Source: Malus domestica (Eukaryota; Streptophyta; Magnoliopsida; Rosales; Rosaceae). Taken from it: a stretch of DNA of 64,000 nucleotides. Within the stretch, counting starts at the first letter, position 1, and the number at the start of each line of letters is the position of its first letter. The translations under genes and the position numbers were made by a program. Below are positions 10,673 to 22,518 of the stretch, piece by piece. The stretch is from NCBI RefSeq assembly GCF_042453785.1, contig NC_091665.1, positions 12,409,501 through 12,473,500 on the forward strand, given 5' to 3'. The notes below the pieces were generated by a model. The model was not told the DNA's origin. It saw only the letters and a list, made by a program, of their open reading frames with translations, and searched no databases.

Positions 10673-12548
10673 TTTTCAAACAACAGCTCTTGTACACAAT
10701 CAAACAACATATAATCAAATCAAACAACTTATTTTAGAGAGCAAACAGAATCAAACAACTTGCAAGCATGGGCTTCCCCAGTTTTAAAAGGTTGAGGTCA
10801 CCAAATTTACATAAACATAAGAATGTATCTTGAGGATAATAAGTTACGGAGTTTGAGAATAGGGATTTAGCAGTAATCTTAAAGTCATGCCTGAGTCTCA
10901 TAACCTAGCTATTCTTTAGAGTGAGGACTAGTAAGGCTACATGATGTGATTTTTTAAGTATCCTTAACATAAATTAAACTAAAAACACCAAACATTTATA
11001 GGTATAGTACTTACAATCCTGTGCTAAGAGCAATTGGTCGACAAAGTTTTGAGCACCATGTAATTTGTATTCATTATACTAGCTATACAAAACATGATCT
11101 CAAACAATTTAACTATCCCATATGATCTCCTTCATGTATCAATTAATTATATATTTCTTATTCGTTGAATTCAAAATTATATATCTTACAGCTCAAATTA
11201 GTAAGGAAGGTGCTAAAAAATTAAAGTTACATATACATACTATCACTAGTAAAAGGTGATAAGTTAGGACTAAATAGTTTATGAATCTCCACTGTTAGAT
11301 GTGCCACCATTCCTTTTTTCTAGAACATATAAAAATCAGAACTCATTAAAAAATAAGAAAGCAAGCATGCAACAAAACAAGAGAAAAAAACAAAAACAAA
11401 GTAATGAAAAATAAATATTCATACATGTTTCAAGTGCTTCATAAAACTCTATATCTTCCAATATTGTCTTGTCGTCTAAAATTGAGATGTTATTTCAATC
11501 AACCAATTTTGAGTACAAATTTGTACAACTGCTATCTTTTGCAACATAATAGAAGCTTCCTTCATATAAGACTTATTGCAAATGCAACTAAATAAGTCAT
11601 GAGTGACCAGAGATTGCTTTACAAAGACATAACAATAACGATGCAAAAAGGAATATACATACCAAGTAAGGAGGAAACCATAAAAATACTATTAGATAAT
11701 TCGTTTTGGGGTTGTTGGTCTTAGAATCAGGATGGCAATATCAAGTAAATGTCAAACACATGCCATCTCTTGTTTATCTTTAACCCCATCATCCCTTTCA
11801 CGATCTCTATCCCTATCCCAATCTTCTACCTTCACTGATCTAGGTAAATGTCCTTCATTCCACAAGGATTCTGTGATGAATTAAGAATTAAGAGTTGGCT
11901 TGCAAGTCTATTGACAAAGTACAAAATATTTATTAAAAAAAAAAAACTACAAATTAACCCTCAAATCAAATTAAAAAATAGAAAAGGAAAAAAAAATAGG
12001 TTTTGTTGAAGACAGTGCCAGTGCCCGAACTCTTATGTCAAACTAAGAGAAGGATCTAACTTATATGGAACAAAAAAAGGGGAACAAATCATGTTATGTA
12101 CCTTTACTCATGACACCGACAAGGAACCCATCTGCAAGATAGGAGTCATATGACTCAATTAAACAATGTTAATCACACATATATAGTGCAAGTAAAAAAG
12201 AATGGAAAACTAGTGGAACTCAACTATATTCCTAATCTCAAATATGAGAAAAGATAGAGAAAATACTAAGGAGGCAGGACGGAGGACGAAGAGTCGTGAG
12301 TTGTCATAAATGAGGGAGGATGAGGGTTGTCGCAGAGGATTGAGGTTGTGGGCTGCCTGAGGAATCGCTGATATTTTTGGATGAGAGGCCATGAGTGAGG
12401 GTCGGCTGTGTGAAATAGGGGAATGGGGATGTGAGGGGTGAGGCCGTGTGAGTGAGGTGAGGGTGAAGTGAGTGAGTCATAATTGAGATATGATCCACTA
12501 CTTTGCAACTTGGTAAAACTAATTTTTCAACCTATTATACCATTACAT

Positions 12549-12562
12549 GTGTATATATATAA
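12549..12562 (+). promoter_or_regulatory. Possible TATA region for MTERF2 supplied by the hAT-like element
   Basis: A GTATATATATAA stretch lies about 200 bp upstream of the chosen MTERF2 ATG and inside the right end of the hAT-like element. If used, MTERF2 is transcribed from transposon-derived DNA. This rests only on position and base composition. Confidence 0.3.
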
Positions 12563-12750
12563 TTTATTTATTTATTATTAATCAAATGGTTCGGTTTGGT
12601 TCCTGCCCATTCTTGTTCATTCGAAACCGAAACCAAAACCGTTTTGAACAGTCCGGTTCGATTTTTGACTCATTGACTTTTCATGCCCACCCCGGCATCG
12701 GTCCAGATGCATATCCTATAATCCACATGGGATGCTGTGGTGCAGCAAAA

Positions 12751-15700
12751 ATGGCGGTTTCTTCTCCACTCACTCAACTGACTACTCCACTTCCCTTCCA
12801 CCATCACCAATCTCACCTCCACCTCCACCTCCCGAAAGCTTTCCCCTCCGCGGCCGCCTCCTCACACCCCGACCACAATCATGACCCCCCAGACCTCACT
12901 ATCCGCAAACACAACTCCAAATCCACCGCCCTCCTCCTCCAACGCCTCTCCCACTTTCCCAACCCTAACCCTAACTCTCACCATCCCTCTCCTCCTCCCC
13001 CTCCCGACGACAAATCCAAGCTCCTGGAACGCTCCCTCCTCCGCAAACGTACTCCTCAGTTCCCTGGCTCCATCTCCCTCGACTCATCCTCCCACGATTC
13101 CTTTTGTGACGACGACGACGAGCACCGGATGATAATGCGGGCTCTGGAGATTCGCCGGAAGGTCACGGCAGAGATTTTAAAGGAGGTTATGAGGACCAAG
13201 GGCAAATTTGGAATCACATATGCCACCAATCTGACCGAGACCTTGACCGACTTCCTTGACTACGTCATGGTCGAAGCAGCAGCCATGAAACGCTCGCCGG
13301 AGTTCTCAGATTCCACCTTCAATTTTCGCGCCAAAATTGTCATTGAAGACTCCGAAGTTGTGCCCTGCATTAGGTATTATCAAAAGCTTTACTCTTTTCC
13401 TTTGGAGTTTTCAATTTCCATGAGCTATTAGTTAGTAAGAAACAAAGAGATTGAAATTTCTGGATTTAAAGGGATTTATTTGTCCACAATTTGGTTAACG
13501 GAATTGGATTGTATAGGTGGTTGAAGCATAACTCACTTTCATATCCCCAAATTGGGAAGCTCATATGCTTGTCAAAGGGAGACATTGGCTCGATTAGACG
13601 TCTTGCGGTGTGGTTGAAGTCCATTCATGTTAAGGGGAGGTTTATTGGGGTTGCGCTTGTGAAAGCTGGAGATCATTTTCTGGAGCGCAGCAATGAAGAG
13701 TTGGATGAGATTGTTGAGTATTTGGAGAGCAATGGAGTTAAGAGGGATTGGATGGGTTGTGTCATGAGCCGATGCCCGCAACTCTTGTCCTACAGTTTAG
13801 AAGAAGTGAAAGCTCGTGCGGGGTTTTACTTTGAAATGGGTATCAATGAAAAGGATTTTGGCACAATGGTCTTTGATTTTCCCAGGGTACTTGGCTACTA
13901 TACTCTTGTTGAGATGAACCAAAAGGTAGCCGACTCCTTCTGCTGATCATTGATTGATTGAAAATTGAACTCGTATAGTATCATACTATTCCAAAGTATC
14001 ATGACATGACTGACATGGGCTTTAGGGTTTGTGTCAGAAGAATGTGGAGTAAATTGCATACCAGTTTCATGGTTTGGGTGTATTGATATATATATACAGA
14101 AATAAAATAAAATAAAAACTGAGCTTACTGATTTGCATATACATGTAGTGAGATGCTGCTCTTGTTTATCCAGGTTAACTATTTGAAGGAGTTTGGTCTT
14201 AGTACTGAGGACGTTGGCAAATTGCTAGCATTTAGGCCACACCTGATGGGTTGTAGCATTGAGGAAAGATGGAAGCCTCTAGTTAAGTATTTGTATTACC
14301 ATGGCATAACCCGTGATGGTATGAGGAGAATGCTTACCATTAAACCAATAATTTTCTGTGTTGATTATGGGAAAACCATTGTGCCAAAGGTATGCCACAC
14401 TTCTTGCGCTTGAACTTTGTTGTTGATGCCTATATATCATGAAACTAACCTGAAACTATCTAATCTAGCTGAATTCTTCTTTACATTTCTTTACCTTCCA
14501 CCGGATCCTGTTTTAGGAATCCATGTTCCTTGACTACTATATAGTTCTGTCAATTGTTTATGAACTCTATGCATAATAGGTTAATGCTAAGTAGTAAATA
14601 GGCAAACCACACATTTGATGATCTTGACGTTTATTTTCCTACATGCAGGTAAAGTTTTTTCAGGACATAGGCATTCGAGATGATGCCATAGGCAAAATGC
14701 TTGTTAAGTTTCCTCCCTTGCTAACATACAGCCTCTACAAGAAAATTCGGCCAGTGGTTCGTTCTTTTCTCATTCAAGTTCTGTTGCTGTTTCCTATCAT
14801 TCCTTTGAGTTTATGTGGTAATTTATTTGTATTAATGGCTCTTGAACACACACCATATGTGCACATGCATGCACACAATAATATATCTTTCTGTATCAGA
14901 AAAATCAATCAGTTGATTTCTAATAGTTTAGCACGGAAACTTGTCCTTCTTGTTGTAGTAAGCTGGTTAAAGTGAGGGTGGATTCAGGTTCCATTCTATT
15001 AGGTGCATGGGTTAACTTCGAAGCCATAAAAATAATAAATTAAAATCAGGTCATGGGATTGAATGGATCAACCTAAATTCTGAGCTTAATATATAGGCAC
15101 GGTAACTAAATTCACAGTTATATTAGTTTTGTTTGTCAGAAACTGCTAATTGTTCAATTGCTTCATCGGCTTTGGTGTACTTGAGAAAAGCCTGGAGATT
15201 GTTACAGATAGTATTCATGAAACAGTTAGTATCAATAAATCAGATAGCTGTGATGAGAAGGACTTAAGGCTCTCGTTTTGTTTTTAAAGGTTTTGACAGG
15301 ACCCATTCAACCACATTTGGTAGGAGAAACTTATGATTATTACTGATATATGCTTGAAAGATGTGTGATTTGAATCTTATTTGGTGTGGTAACTTTTCAA
15401 AGTATATCTCAGTGCTCCATGTTGAAACTGATTACACTGGTTGGACTTTTACTTTATGTTGGTTCATGATAAATATTTATGGCCCGTTTGATAGCCTTCA
15501 TTTTAGTTTTTGCTTTTCATTTTTCTTAAAAGATAGAGGGAATGTATATGGAGAAAGAGGAGCGAAGTAGGGTGGATAAAGGTGGAGGAAGAAAGAAATT
15601 AGAAGGTAGGAAACAAAAAAAACCAGAAAAGAAAACCTACAAAAAATGGTTTAGTTTTAGTTTGCACTTTGTGTAAACTTCTATGTACAGTTCACGTCCT

Positions 15701-16606
15701 TTGCCCCACCTTTCCTCCACCTTTGCTCATCCCTCTTTTCTCTCTTTTATTTCCTCACTAATCCCAACAAAAATATCAACTAAAAACGAAGCGGTTATCG
15801 AACGGGCCCTTAATATCCAGGTTCAGTTTTTAATTAAAAGAGTAACATGTTACTGGAATATTATACAGGTCATATTCTTGATGACCAAAGCTGGAGTTAG
15901 TGAGAGAGATATTGGAAAGGTTATAGCTTTGGGACCAGAGCTCTTAGGATGCAACATTGTGAAAAAGCTCGAGGTTAATGTGAAATATTTTCGATCACTT
16001 GGCATACATCATGGAGTTTTAGGTGAGATGATTGCTGATTTTCCCATGCTGCTGCGATACAATATAGATGTTCTCCGTCCAAAGTACCGTTACTTGAGGA
16101 GAACTATGGTTCGCCCTATGAAAGCCCTCATTGAGTTTCCAAGGTGAAAGCATCAAGCTTTTGGAATTCAAATTTAAGCTTTTCTTTTCACCTTGCTATT
16201 AACTTTTTGTAATAATTTCTCGTGTTCCTTCTCTACTATTGACGTTGACCGTAATGAGATCTTGTCCAGGTTTTTCAGTTACTCCCTCGAGGGCCGAATT
16301 ATTCCGAGGCACAAGGTTCTGACAGAGAATTGTATTAATTTAAAACTACGCTACATGCTGGCCTGCACGGATGAAGATTTTGAGAAGAGGGTCAAGACTA
16401 TAGTTGTAAGGCGCCAAGGATTTGAATCTGGTGTCTTGAGTGAAGATGTGTATAATTCCGAAATGAGTGATGATGAAGACTCGCCTGTGGGGGGAACTAT
16501 CCCTGATGACGGTGAGAGTGAGGCAGGATTAACTATGTTCGATGACGGTGAAAGTGAGACAGAATCAAATATGCTTGATGACAGTGACAGTGACGCAGAA
16601 CTGTAA
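12751..16606 (+). CDS. MTERF2: Plastid mTERF-domain protein, MTERF2 (EMB2219)-like, six exons
   Basis: Plant mTERF proteins bind organellar nucleic acids and act in plastid gene expression; loss of the Arabidopsis MTERF2/EMB2219 gene is embryo-lethal. I infer exons 12751-13373, 13517-13925, 14174-14389, 14649-14756, 15869-16143 and 16270-16606. Every intron is GT-AG and the joined frame is 655 codons plus stop without interruption. The N terminus is rich in Ser, Pro and His with few acids, like a plastid transit peptide. From about residue 208 to 560 there are repeated mTERF helical units with the recurring pattern of Pro and Leu (for example CPQLLSYS, FPPLLTYS, FPMLLRYN). The last 46 residues are an acidic tail with a 12-residue repeat (DDGESE, DDGESE, DDSDSD). 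The start at 12751 has an AAAATGGC context; an in-frame ATG at 12727 is an alternative. The frame stays open upstream into the hAT element. The exact orthologue is my recognition, not a computed match. Confidence 0.88.
15480..15809. mobile_element. Tourist-like (PIF/Harbinger) MITE in MTERF2 intron 5
   Basis: About 330 bp with terminal inverted repeats TGGCCCGTTTGATA and, on the other strand at the right end, GGGCCCGTTCGATA (12 of 14 match). It is flanked by TTA at 15477-15479 and 15810-15812, the target duplication expected for PIF/Harbinger MITEs. It ends only 59 bp before the intron's splice acceptor. No coding capacity. Confidence 0.75.
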
Positions 16607-16627
16607 TTTCTACGATATCTCTACTTG

Positions 16628-16765
16628 TCATAGTAGGCAAACCACACCTATACGCTGTGGTTCGAGTTCCATCCCCACCTATTTCTCTCCCTCTAACAAC
16701 AAACTATTAACACCACCGTTTGTCCAAAAAAAAAAAAAAAAAAAAAAAATAATAATAAAAATGGC
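16628..16765 (+). mobile_element. SINE-like insertion with tRNA-type B box and A-rich tail
   Basis: A segment just after the MTERF2 stop holds a B-box-like GGTTCGAGTTCC near 16660 and ends in a run of about 25 A followed by AATAATAATAAAA. This is the layout of a tRNA-derived plant SINE, perhaps 5' truncated, since I cannot place a convincing A box. It would lie in the MTERF2 3' UTR. Confidence 0.55.
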
Positions 16766-17190
16766 AGGCGTATCACGCTAAAATATTGCTGACGTAAGGG
16801 TCAAGCTATCAGAAGAGGAGGAAATCCATGGTAGCCTGAAATTGGAGTTCATAGATTTTTTACACTTGTAAATGTATTCGTTGTATGTACAGGGTCCTTT
16901 TTACCCTCTTTTGTTTAATGCATTTGATAATCTTGAATTAAATCTTTGTTTCAAAGCATGCGCATGTCAATTTTGGGGGTGGCAGAGGATGTAAAATTAG
17001 CAACTACATGATAAGCAGTTCCTAGTTTTCTTCAGGATAAATTATCGTATAAAATGAAACGGGTAAAACGGCACAAACAAGGAATGGAAAGACATTAATG
17101 GCTGCAAAATGCAATAAAAAGCGACAACCCAGGTGAAGCAGATACATAAGAGTTCAAATTAATGTAAAACTGAGATGTGCATAGTTGGAT
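16766..17190. other. MTERF2 downstream flank, no gene
   Basis: About 425 bp, AT-rich, between the SINE-like tail and the copia LTR. It probably contains the end of the MTERF2 3' UTR (T-rich stretches near 16855-16945). No reading frame of interest and no clear repeat seen. Confidence 0.45.
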
Positions 17191-17580
17191 TTAGCATTAA
17201 ATCAACATATGCCTAAACTAAAACAAGAATCAAAGAAGGATTGGGATATCTAGTATGTGAGATATCACTATATATGTTTCTTAGCTTGGTTGAGATTCGG
17301 TTTTAGTATATGATTTGGTTTCCTGTATTCTAGGGACTTTGTGTAAAACCCACGACATCTATTAGTATAAATAGATGGTTGTGGGATGGGGTTTAGAAGA
17401 GGAGAGTTTGAGAGACATTAGTTTATGTACGAGAGAACACTTTGTGTTTGTGAGTTCTCTTGTATTTGTCGGTTACCAATAAAGCTTCCATTGTTATAGA
17501 GGTACTCCTATATTGCATGAACTCTGAAATTGTTTTGTGTTTTGTTTATTGCTTGATTGTTTTTGGTCTAGTTCACAACA
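17191..17580 (+). repeat. 5' LTR of the copia element
   Basis: Its first 50 bases match the start of the 3' LTR at about 21667 with few changes. It contains TATAAATA at 17366-17373 and AATAAA at 17478-17483, suitable as promoter and polyadenylation signals, and ends ACAACA before the primer site. Confidence 0.75.
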
Positions 17581-17628
17581 AATGGTATCTAGAGCTTAGG
17601 TTCTTATGTGGGTTGTAACTACCAAGCA

Positions 17629-20600
17629 ATGACGAAGACTGGTGATTCCACCAGTGGTGATGATGTTGAAGAAAAGTTTGGTACTAGTGGTACCAAGATG
17701 ACAGTTCAGAGTGCTAGGTTTGAAATTGAGAAATTTGATGGAACGAACAACTTTGCCATGTGACAGTGTGAGGTTCGAGATGTCCTAGTACAACAAGGTT
17801 TGGTTGTTGTGTTAGGAGATATGTCATTGTTAATGAAGAAAGAAGAATGGGAAAGATTAAATGCTCATGCATGTTCTACAATTCGACAATGCTTGGGAAA
17901 GCAACAGAAGTATGGTGTGATGAACATAACTTCTGTGAAGGAATTGTAGGCTGCATTGGAGACAAAATATATGAAGAAGAGTGCAGAGAATCGACTGCAT
18001 CTCAAGAGCAAGTTGTACAAGTTCTAGTACAGAGAGGGCACGAAGATGATCGACCATCTAGAAGAGTTTAACAAGCTTCTAGTTGAATTGGCAAATCTTG
18101 AAGAGATAGATAATCAAGGATCAAGACAAGGTTTTGATCCTGATGAACTCATTGCCTAAATCCTATGAGCCCTTTGTTACTACTTGGATTTATGTTAGGG
18201 AAATAATTAAGTACGATGAAATCTCAAATGCTCTTATGAATCATGAGGTTAGACATCTTGACGGGCAAGAAAGGAATGACTCTGAAGCTTTGATGGTGAG
18301 AGGGAGATCCAAAAAAACGAAAGGCTTGGACATGAAAAACAGTTGGTCTTGTACTAGAGGAGTCTTGAAGAATAGGAAGTTCTAGACAAGGATGAGTGTG
18401 CCTTTTTTCATGAGAAAGGACACTGGAAGAAGGACTACCCTAAGATCAATGAAAACACTAAAGGAAAGAAGAAAGATGATTAAGAAGCAAATACGGTTGA
18501 AGTCGAGGATGAGAAATTTATCTATGCCCTAACTACATCGAGTATTGTGGATTATATGAACAAGTGGGTACTCGACACAGGTTGTACTCATCACATGACT
18601 TCTCAAAGGCATTGGTTTTCAAGCTTCAAAGTTATGAATGGAACTGTGTACATGGATGTACAACTTAAGGAGTTGGAAGCATCAGGATCAAGCATCGTGG
18701 TGGTGTAATTCAAGAATTGCATGGTAAGGTATGTCCTAAATCTAAAGAAAAATTTGATCTCACTAAGCACTCTCGAGTCACAAGGCTACAAGTTGTACTC
18801 TGATAACAACGTGCTCAAAGTTTCTAAAGAAGCACTTGTCATAATGAAAGGGTCTCGAAATGGTTTTCTTTATATGCTACAAGGAAAGACTTTGGAGAAT
18901 GGAGTGGCTTTGGTAGCTGATAAAGTGCAAAGTGATAAAGGTGACTTGTCTATATTATGGCACATAAGGTTGGGACATGTAGGAGAAAAAACATTGCAAG
19001 GATTGATCAAGCAAGTGTGCTTAAAAGGAAAAGATTGGAAAGATAGAGTTTTGTGAGCACTGTGTTCTTGGCAAACAAACAAAGGTGAAATATGGCTTAG
19101 CAATTAATCAAACGAAAGGAATTTTGGACTATGTTCACTCTGATGTTTGGGGGCTTGCAAAGAATGATTCTTTAGGTGGAAAGAGATGGTTTGTATCTTT
19201 TATCAATGATTACTCTCGCAGATCATGGATGTATATATGATGAAACGAAAGGATGAAGTCTTTGACATCTTCTTGGAATCGAAGAACATGGTGGAGAACA
19301 AGACTGGAAAGAAGACTAAGACATTGAGAATTGACAATATAGGGAAATATACCTCTGATCCTTTCTTTAAGGTGTGTAAAATTTAAGAGATTTCCTCGAC
19401 ATTTCATTGTTAAACATATTCCACAACAGAATGGGATTGTAGAAAGACTAAATTGAGAAAGTTTGTTGCATGCTATCTCAAGCAAAGCTACCAAAGAGAT
19501 TTTGGACAGAAGCTTTGAGCTATGCATGTCATGTGCTTAATCGTCTACCATTAGCAACATTGGAGGGAAGAACATTCATTAAAGTGTAGTATGGAGAACT
19601 AACTCAGGACTACGACAAGCTATGAGTGTTTGGATACAATGCTTACTTTCATGTGAAGGAAAACAAACTGGATCCACAAGCCAAGAGAGTTGTGTTTATG
19701 GGATTCAATAGTGGTGTGAAAGGTTATTGACTTTAGTGTCCCAAGCTGAACAAGATTATAGTGAGTAGAGATGTGACATTCGATGAAAGTCATATAAAAT
19801 TAAAGGAAGATGTTCAGATGGTGGAGCTTGGGGAACAAGTAATCGTGAATTCATAGCCAAGTGAGGAAGTTGTGGAAAAAGAAAGACATGGTGATCAACT
19901 TGAACATGAAGAGAGTGAGCACGAAGAGGAAAACACCACGAGAAGAATTCAAGATGCAAGATGATTGCATTAGCCAAAAGGAAGGGAAAAAGAGAATTAT
20001 CCTTATCTGCGAGATACAAGGATGACATTGCCTGCATGGTATATGCATTCCCAGTAATAGAGGTTGAAATTCCCACTAGTTTTGAAGTAGAAGCAAATAG
20101 TGAAGAAGAGAGTAAATGGAATGATAGATGCTATCCTTTCACACGAATAAGACTTGGGAATTGATGGAGCTGCCTAGAGGAAGGAAAGTAATTGGCTGCA
20201 AATGGGTTTATGCAAAGAAGGATGAAGTGGATGACAAGATCTTAGTAAGGTTTAAAGCTAGGCTAGTTGATAAATGATATGCTCAAAAGAAGGGAATAGA
20301 TTGCAATGAGAGCTTTTCTCCTGTGGTTAAGCACTCCTCCATTCAAATATTGCTTGCCTTAGTTGCACAATTCAACCTTGAATTGCTACAACTAGACGTG
20401 AAGATTGCATTCCTTCTTGGTAATTTGGATGAAGAGATTTATATGAGACAATTTGAGGGGTACCAAGAGAAAGGCAAATAAAGTTTGGTTTGTAAGCTCA
20501 TAAAATCTCTTTATGGTTTGAAGCAGTCACCCAAGCAGTGGTATTTAAGATTTGACAAGTTTATGAAGGGTCAAAACTATACAAGAAGTCAATATGATCA

Positions 20601-21636
20601 CTGTGTTTATCATAAGAAGTTGAAAGATGGTTCGTTTGTGTACTTAATCTATGTAGACAACATGCTCGTAGTCTTAAGCAATATTTTAGAGCTAGAAAAT
20701 TTAAAGGAACAAATGAAAAGGGAGTTCGAAATAAAGGATCTCAGTGAAGCGAAGAAAATATTGGGAATAGAGATCATAAGGGATAAACATAAAGGTTTGG
20801 TGTGTTTGTCTCAGTAGCAATATCTTAAGAAGTTGTTTCAAAAGTTTAGAGTAACAAAAGACAGTAAGTCTGAGGAAATTCCATTGGGTGCTCACTTCAA
20901 GTTGAGTAGTCAACAATGTCCCAAAATTGATGAAGAAAAGATGAAGATAGAAGGTGTTCCATATGCTAATTTGGTTGGAATATTAATGTATGTGATACTG
21001 TGTACTCGTCCTGATATTGCACACGCAATTGGAATTGTTAGTAGGTTCATGCATAATCCTAGAAGAGAGCATTGGAATGCTGGTAAGTGGATACTAAGGT
21101 ATTTACATGGAACGAGGGATATAGGTATTTGTTTTTTAAAGAAGTGATGAAGGAATTGATAAGTTCTCAGTTGTATATGTGGACTCAGATTTTCCAGGTG
21201 ATTTAGACAAGAAAAGATCAACAACAAGGTATGTGTTTACTATGGCAAAGGGTCTTATATGTTGGAGATCAATACTACAAGACTACAACCAATGGTGGCG
21301 CTATCAAACATATAAGTAGAATACATGGCAATCGTTAAAGCTATCAGAGAAACAATTTGGACTTTAGGGTTGTTATGAGACTTAGGTGTGGAACAACATA
21401 AGTTGGATGTATATTGTGACAGCTAAAGGGCCATTTACTTTGCATATCAAGTACATCATACTAGGACTAAGCACATTGACGTACGATATCATTTTGTGAG
21501 AGAAGTGATAGCTGAACGTGAGATTCATCTCAAGAAGGTTGCTACAGAGGATAATGTAGCTTACATGTTGACAAAGGTGGTTAATGCAACAAAGGTTGAG
21601 TATTGCTTGGATTTGGTGTCTTTGAAGCAAGTTTAA
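17629..21636 (+). pseudogene. Copia gag-pol pseudogene
   Basis: The frame opens at 17629 and is first closed by a TGA at 17761 that replaces a Trp codon (the expected phrase is NFAMWQ). Fragments of the family follow in order: gag (to about 18380), protease WVLDTGCTHHM near 18565, the pre-integrase LWHIRLGHVGEKT near 18955, integrase VHSDVWG near 19135, RT from about 20160 to 20815 and a copia-type C-terminal region to 21636. Many stops and frameshifts break it. In the RT catalytic box, the usual YVDD reads YVDN at 20650-20661, so the second catalytic Asp is lost. The order integrase before RT is diagnostic of Ty1/copia. Confidence 0.88.
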
Positions 21637-21754
21637 TCTTGTGATACGGTGGAGCAACGAAAGGATTGACATTAAATCAACATGCCTAAACTAAAACATG
21701 AATCAAAGAAGGATTGTAATATCTTGGACAAGGGTAGTGTGCCCCAGACAAGGT

Positions 21755-22518
21755 TGTGGAGCCAAAAACAATCACAAGGCAACACGTGGATTTTTGACAA
21801 AAGAAGACAAAACTACCCTTGAGGCATACCGGGATTCCTACGCCCAAGCAGCAGGCAATTATCCCTCAACCAAGTCAAAAGTGCCCAAAATAGGTATCAA
21901 CTTAAAACCTAATTTATTCATATATTTCCCATTTCATTATTTAGCTAATCAATTAGCTAAATAATATACTTATTCCTTTCATATTTCCTAAAATCATAAT
22001 AATTGACTAATTAAGGGATTAATTACCTAATCAATCCCTTAATTATCAATTGAAACACCCATCCAAACCTAAAACTACTAAAGTGGCCGGCCAATCCCAT
22101 CAAGAAAAGTAAACCATGTTATTCTCCACCTTTTCCACTATTTTCCCTTTTTAATTACCCTAATTAACTAGCCAATTAATTCCAAAAGCCACCAAAACAT
22201 CATTTTATGTTTAATAGCCAAATAAATTGGCTAATTAAACCTAAATCAAACACAAAAACCCTAGCTAGGCCGGCCACCCCTATCCCTATAAATAGATTCC
22301 CATTTTCACCAAAAGATCATTCCAATTCTCTTACAAAAAATCTCAAATACTCTAAACACTATTTCTCTCTAAAATTCTAACTTTGGCATCGAAGGTTCTT
22401 CGGCCAAAGCCCCCCATTCATCGTGGGCGCGTGAGGCTTTTGGCCTTAACCTAAGGTGCTAGTTGTTTTGTAGGTGTAAAATCGTCCAAAATCGAGGAGG
22501 AGAAAATTTGCATCCACA
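21755..22518 (+). repeat. LTR of the TGTGGAGCC family (Tat-type), copy 1
   Basis: 764 bp from TGTGGAGCC to TTTGCATCCACA, with TATAAATAG near 22287. Three other copies occur at 23771, 56472 and 61200. The flanks AAGGT (21750-21754) and GAGGT (22519-22523) match in four of five positions. It could therefore be a solo LTR rather than the 5' LTR of the gag-pol remnant that follows. Confidence 0.8.

Larger units (their letters stand above)
9871..12695. mobile_element. Non-autonomous hAT-like DNA transposon
   Basis: The ends are imperfect inverted repeats: TAGGGGTGGGCA at the left and, read on the other strand, CCGGGGTGGGCA at the right (10 of 12 match). They are flanked by an 8-bp target duplication, CATCAGTC at 9863-9870 and CATCGGTC at 12696-12703 (7 of 8). 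An 8-bp duplication and a GGGGTGGGCA end are hallmarks of hAT elements. Both subterminal zones are full of GGTTCGGTT-type motifs in both orientations. I see no transposase frame in its 2.8 kb, so it is non-autonomous. A Cassandra LTR is nested in it. Its right end is about 55 bp before the MTERF2 ATG. Confidence 0.75.
17191..21725 (+). mobile_element. Decayed Ty1/copia retrotransposon (Tork/Tnt1-like)
   Basis: A 5' LTR of about 390 bp (17191-17580) is followed by a primer-site-like TGGTATCTAGAGC at 17588-17600. Copia-ordered gag, protease, integrase, RT and RNase H remnants follow. A 3' LTR is recognisable only for its first 60 bases (from about 21667), after which unrelated sequence begins. 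The 3' LTR was therefore truncated, probably before the Tat-type LTR at 21755 arrived. No target duplication can be tested. Confidence 0.88.

Noticed and set aside
12210-12508. Ser/Pro/His-rich antisense frames near the hAT right end
   Set aside because: Low-complexity GAG/TGAG-rich DNA gives such frames on the other strand; no domain recognised.
12547-12750. MTERF2 starting at the upstream ATG at 12547
   Set aside because: The extra 60 codons come from the hAT element and lack transit-peptide character; an AAAATGGC start at 12751 is better. Kept as a point to test in the findings.
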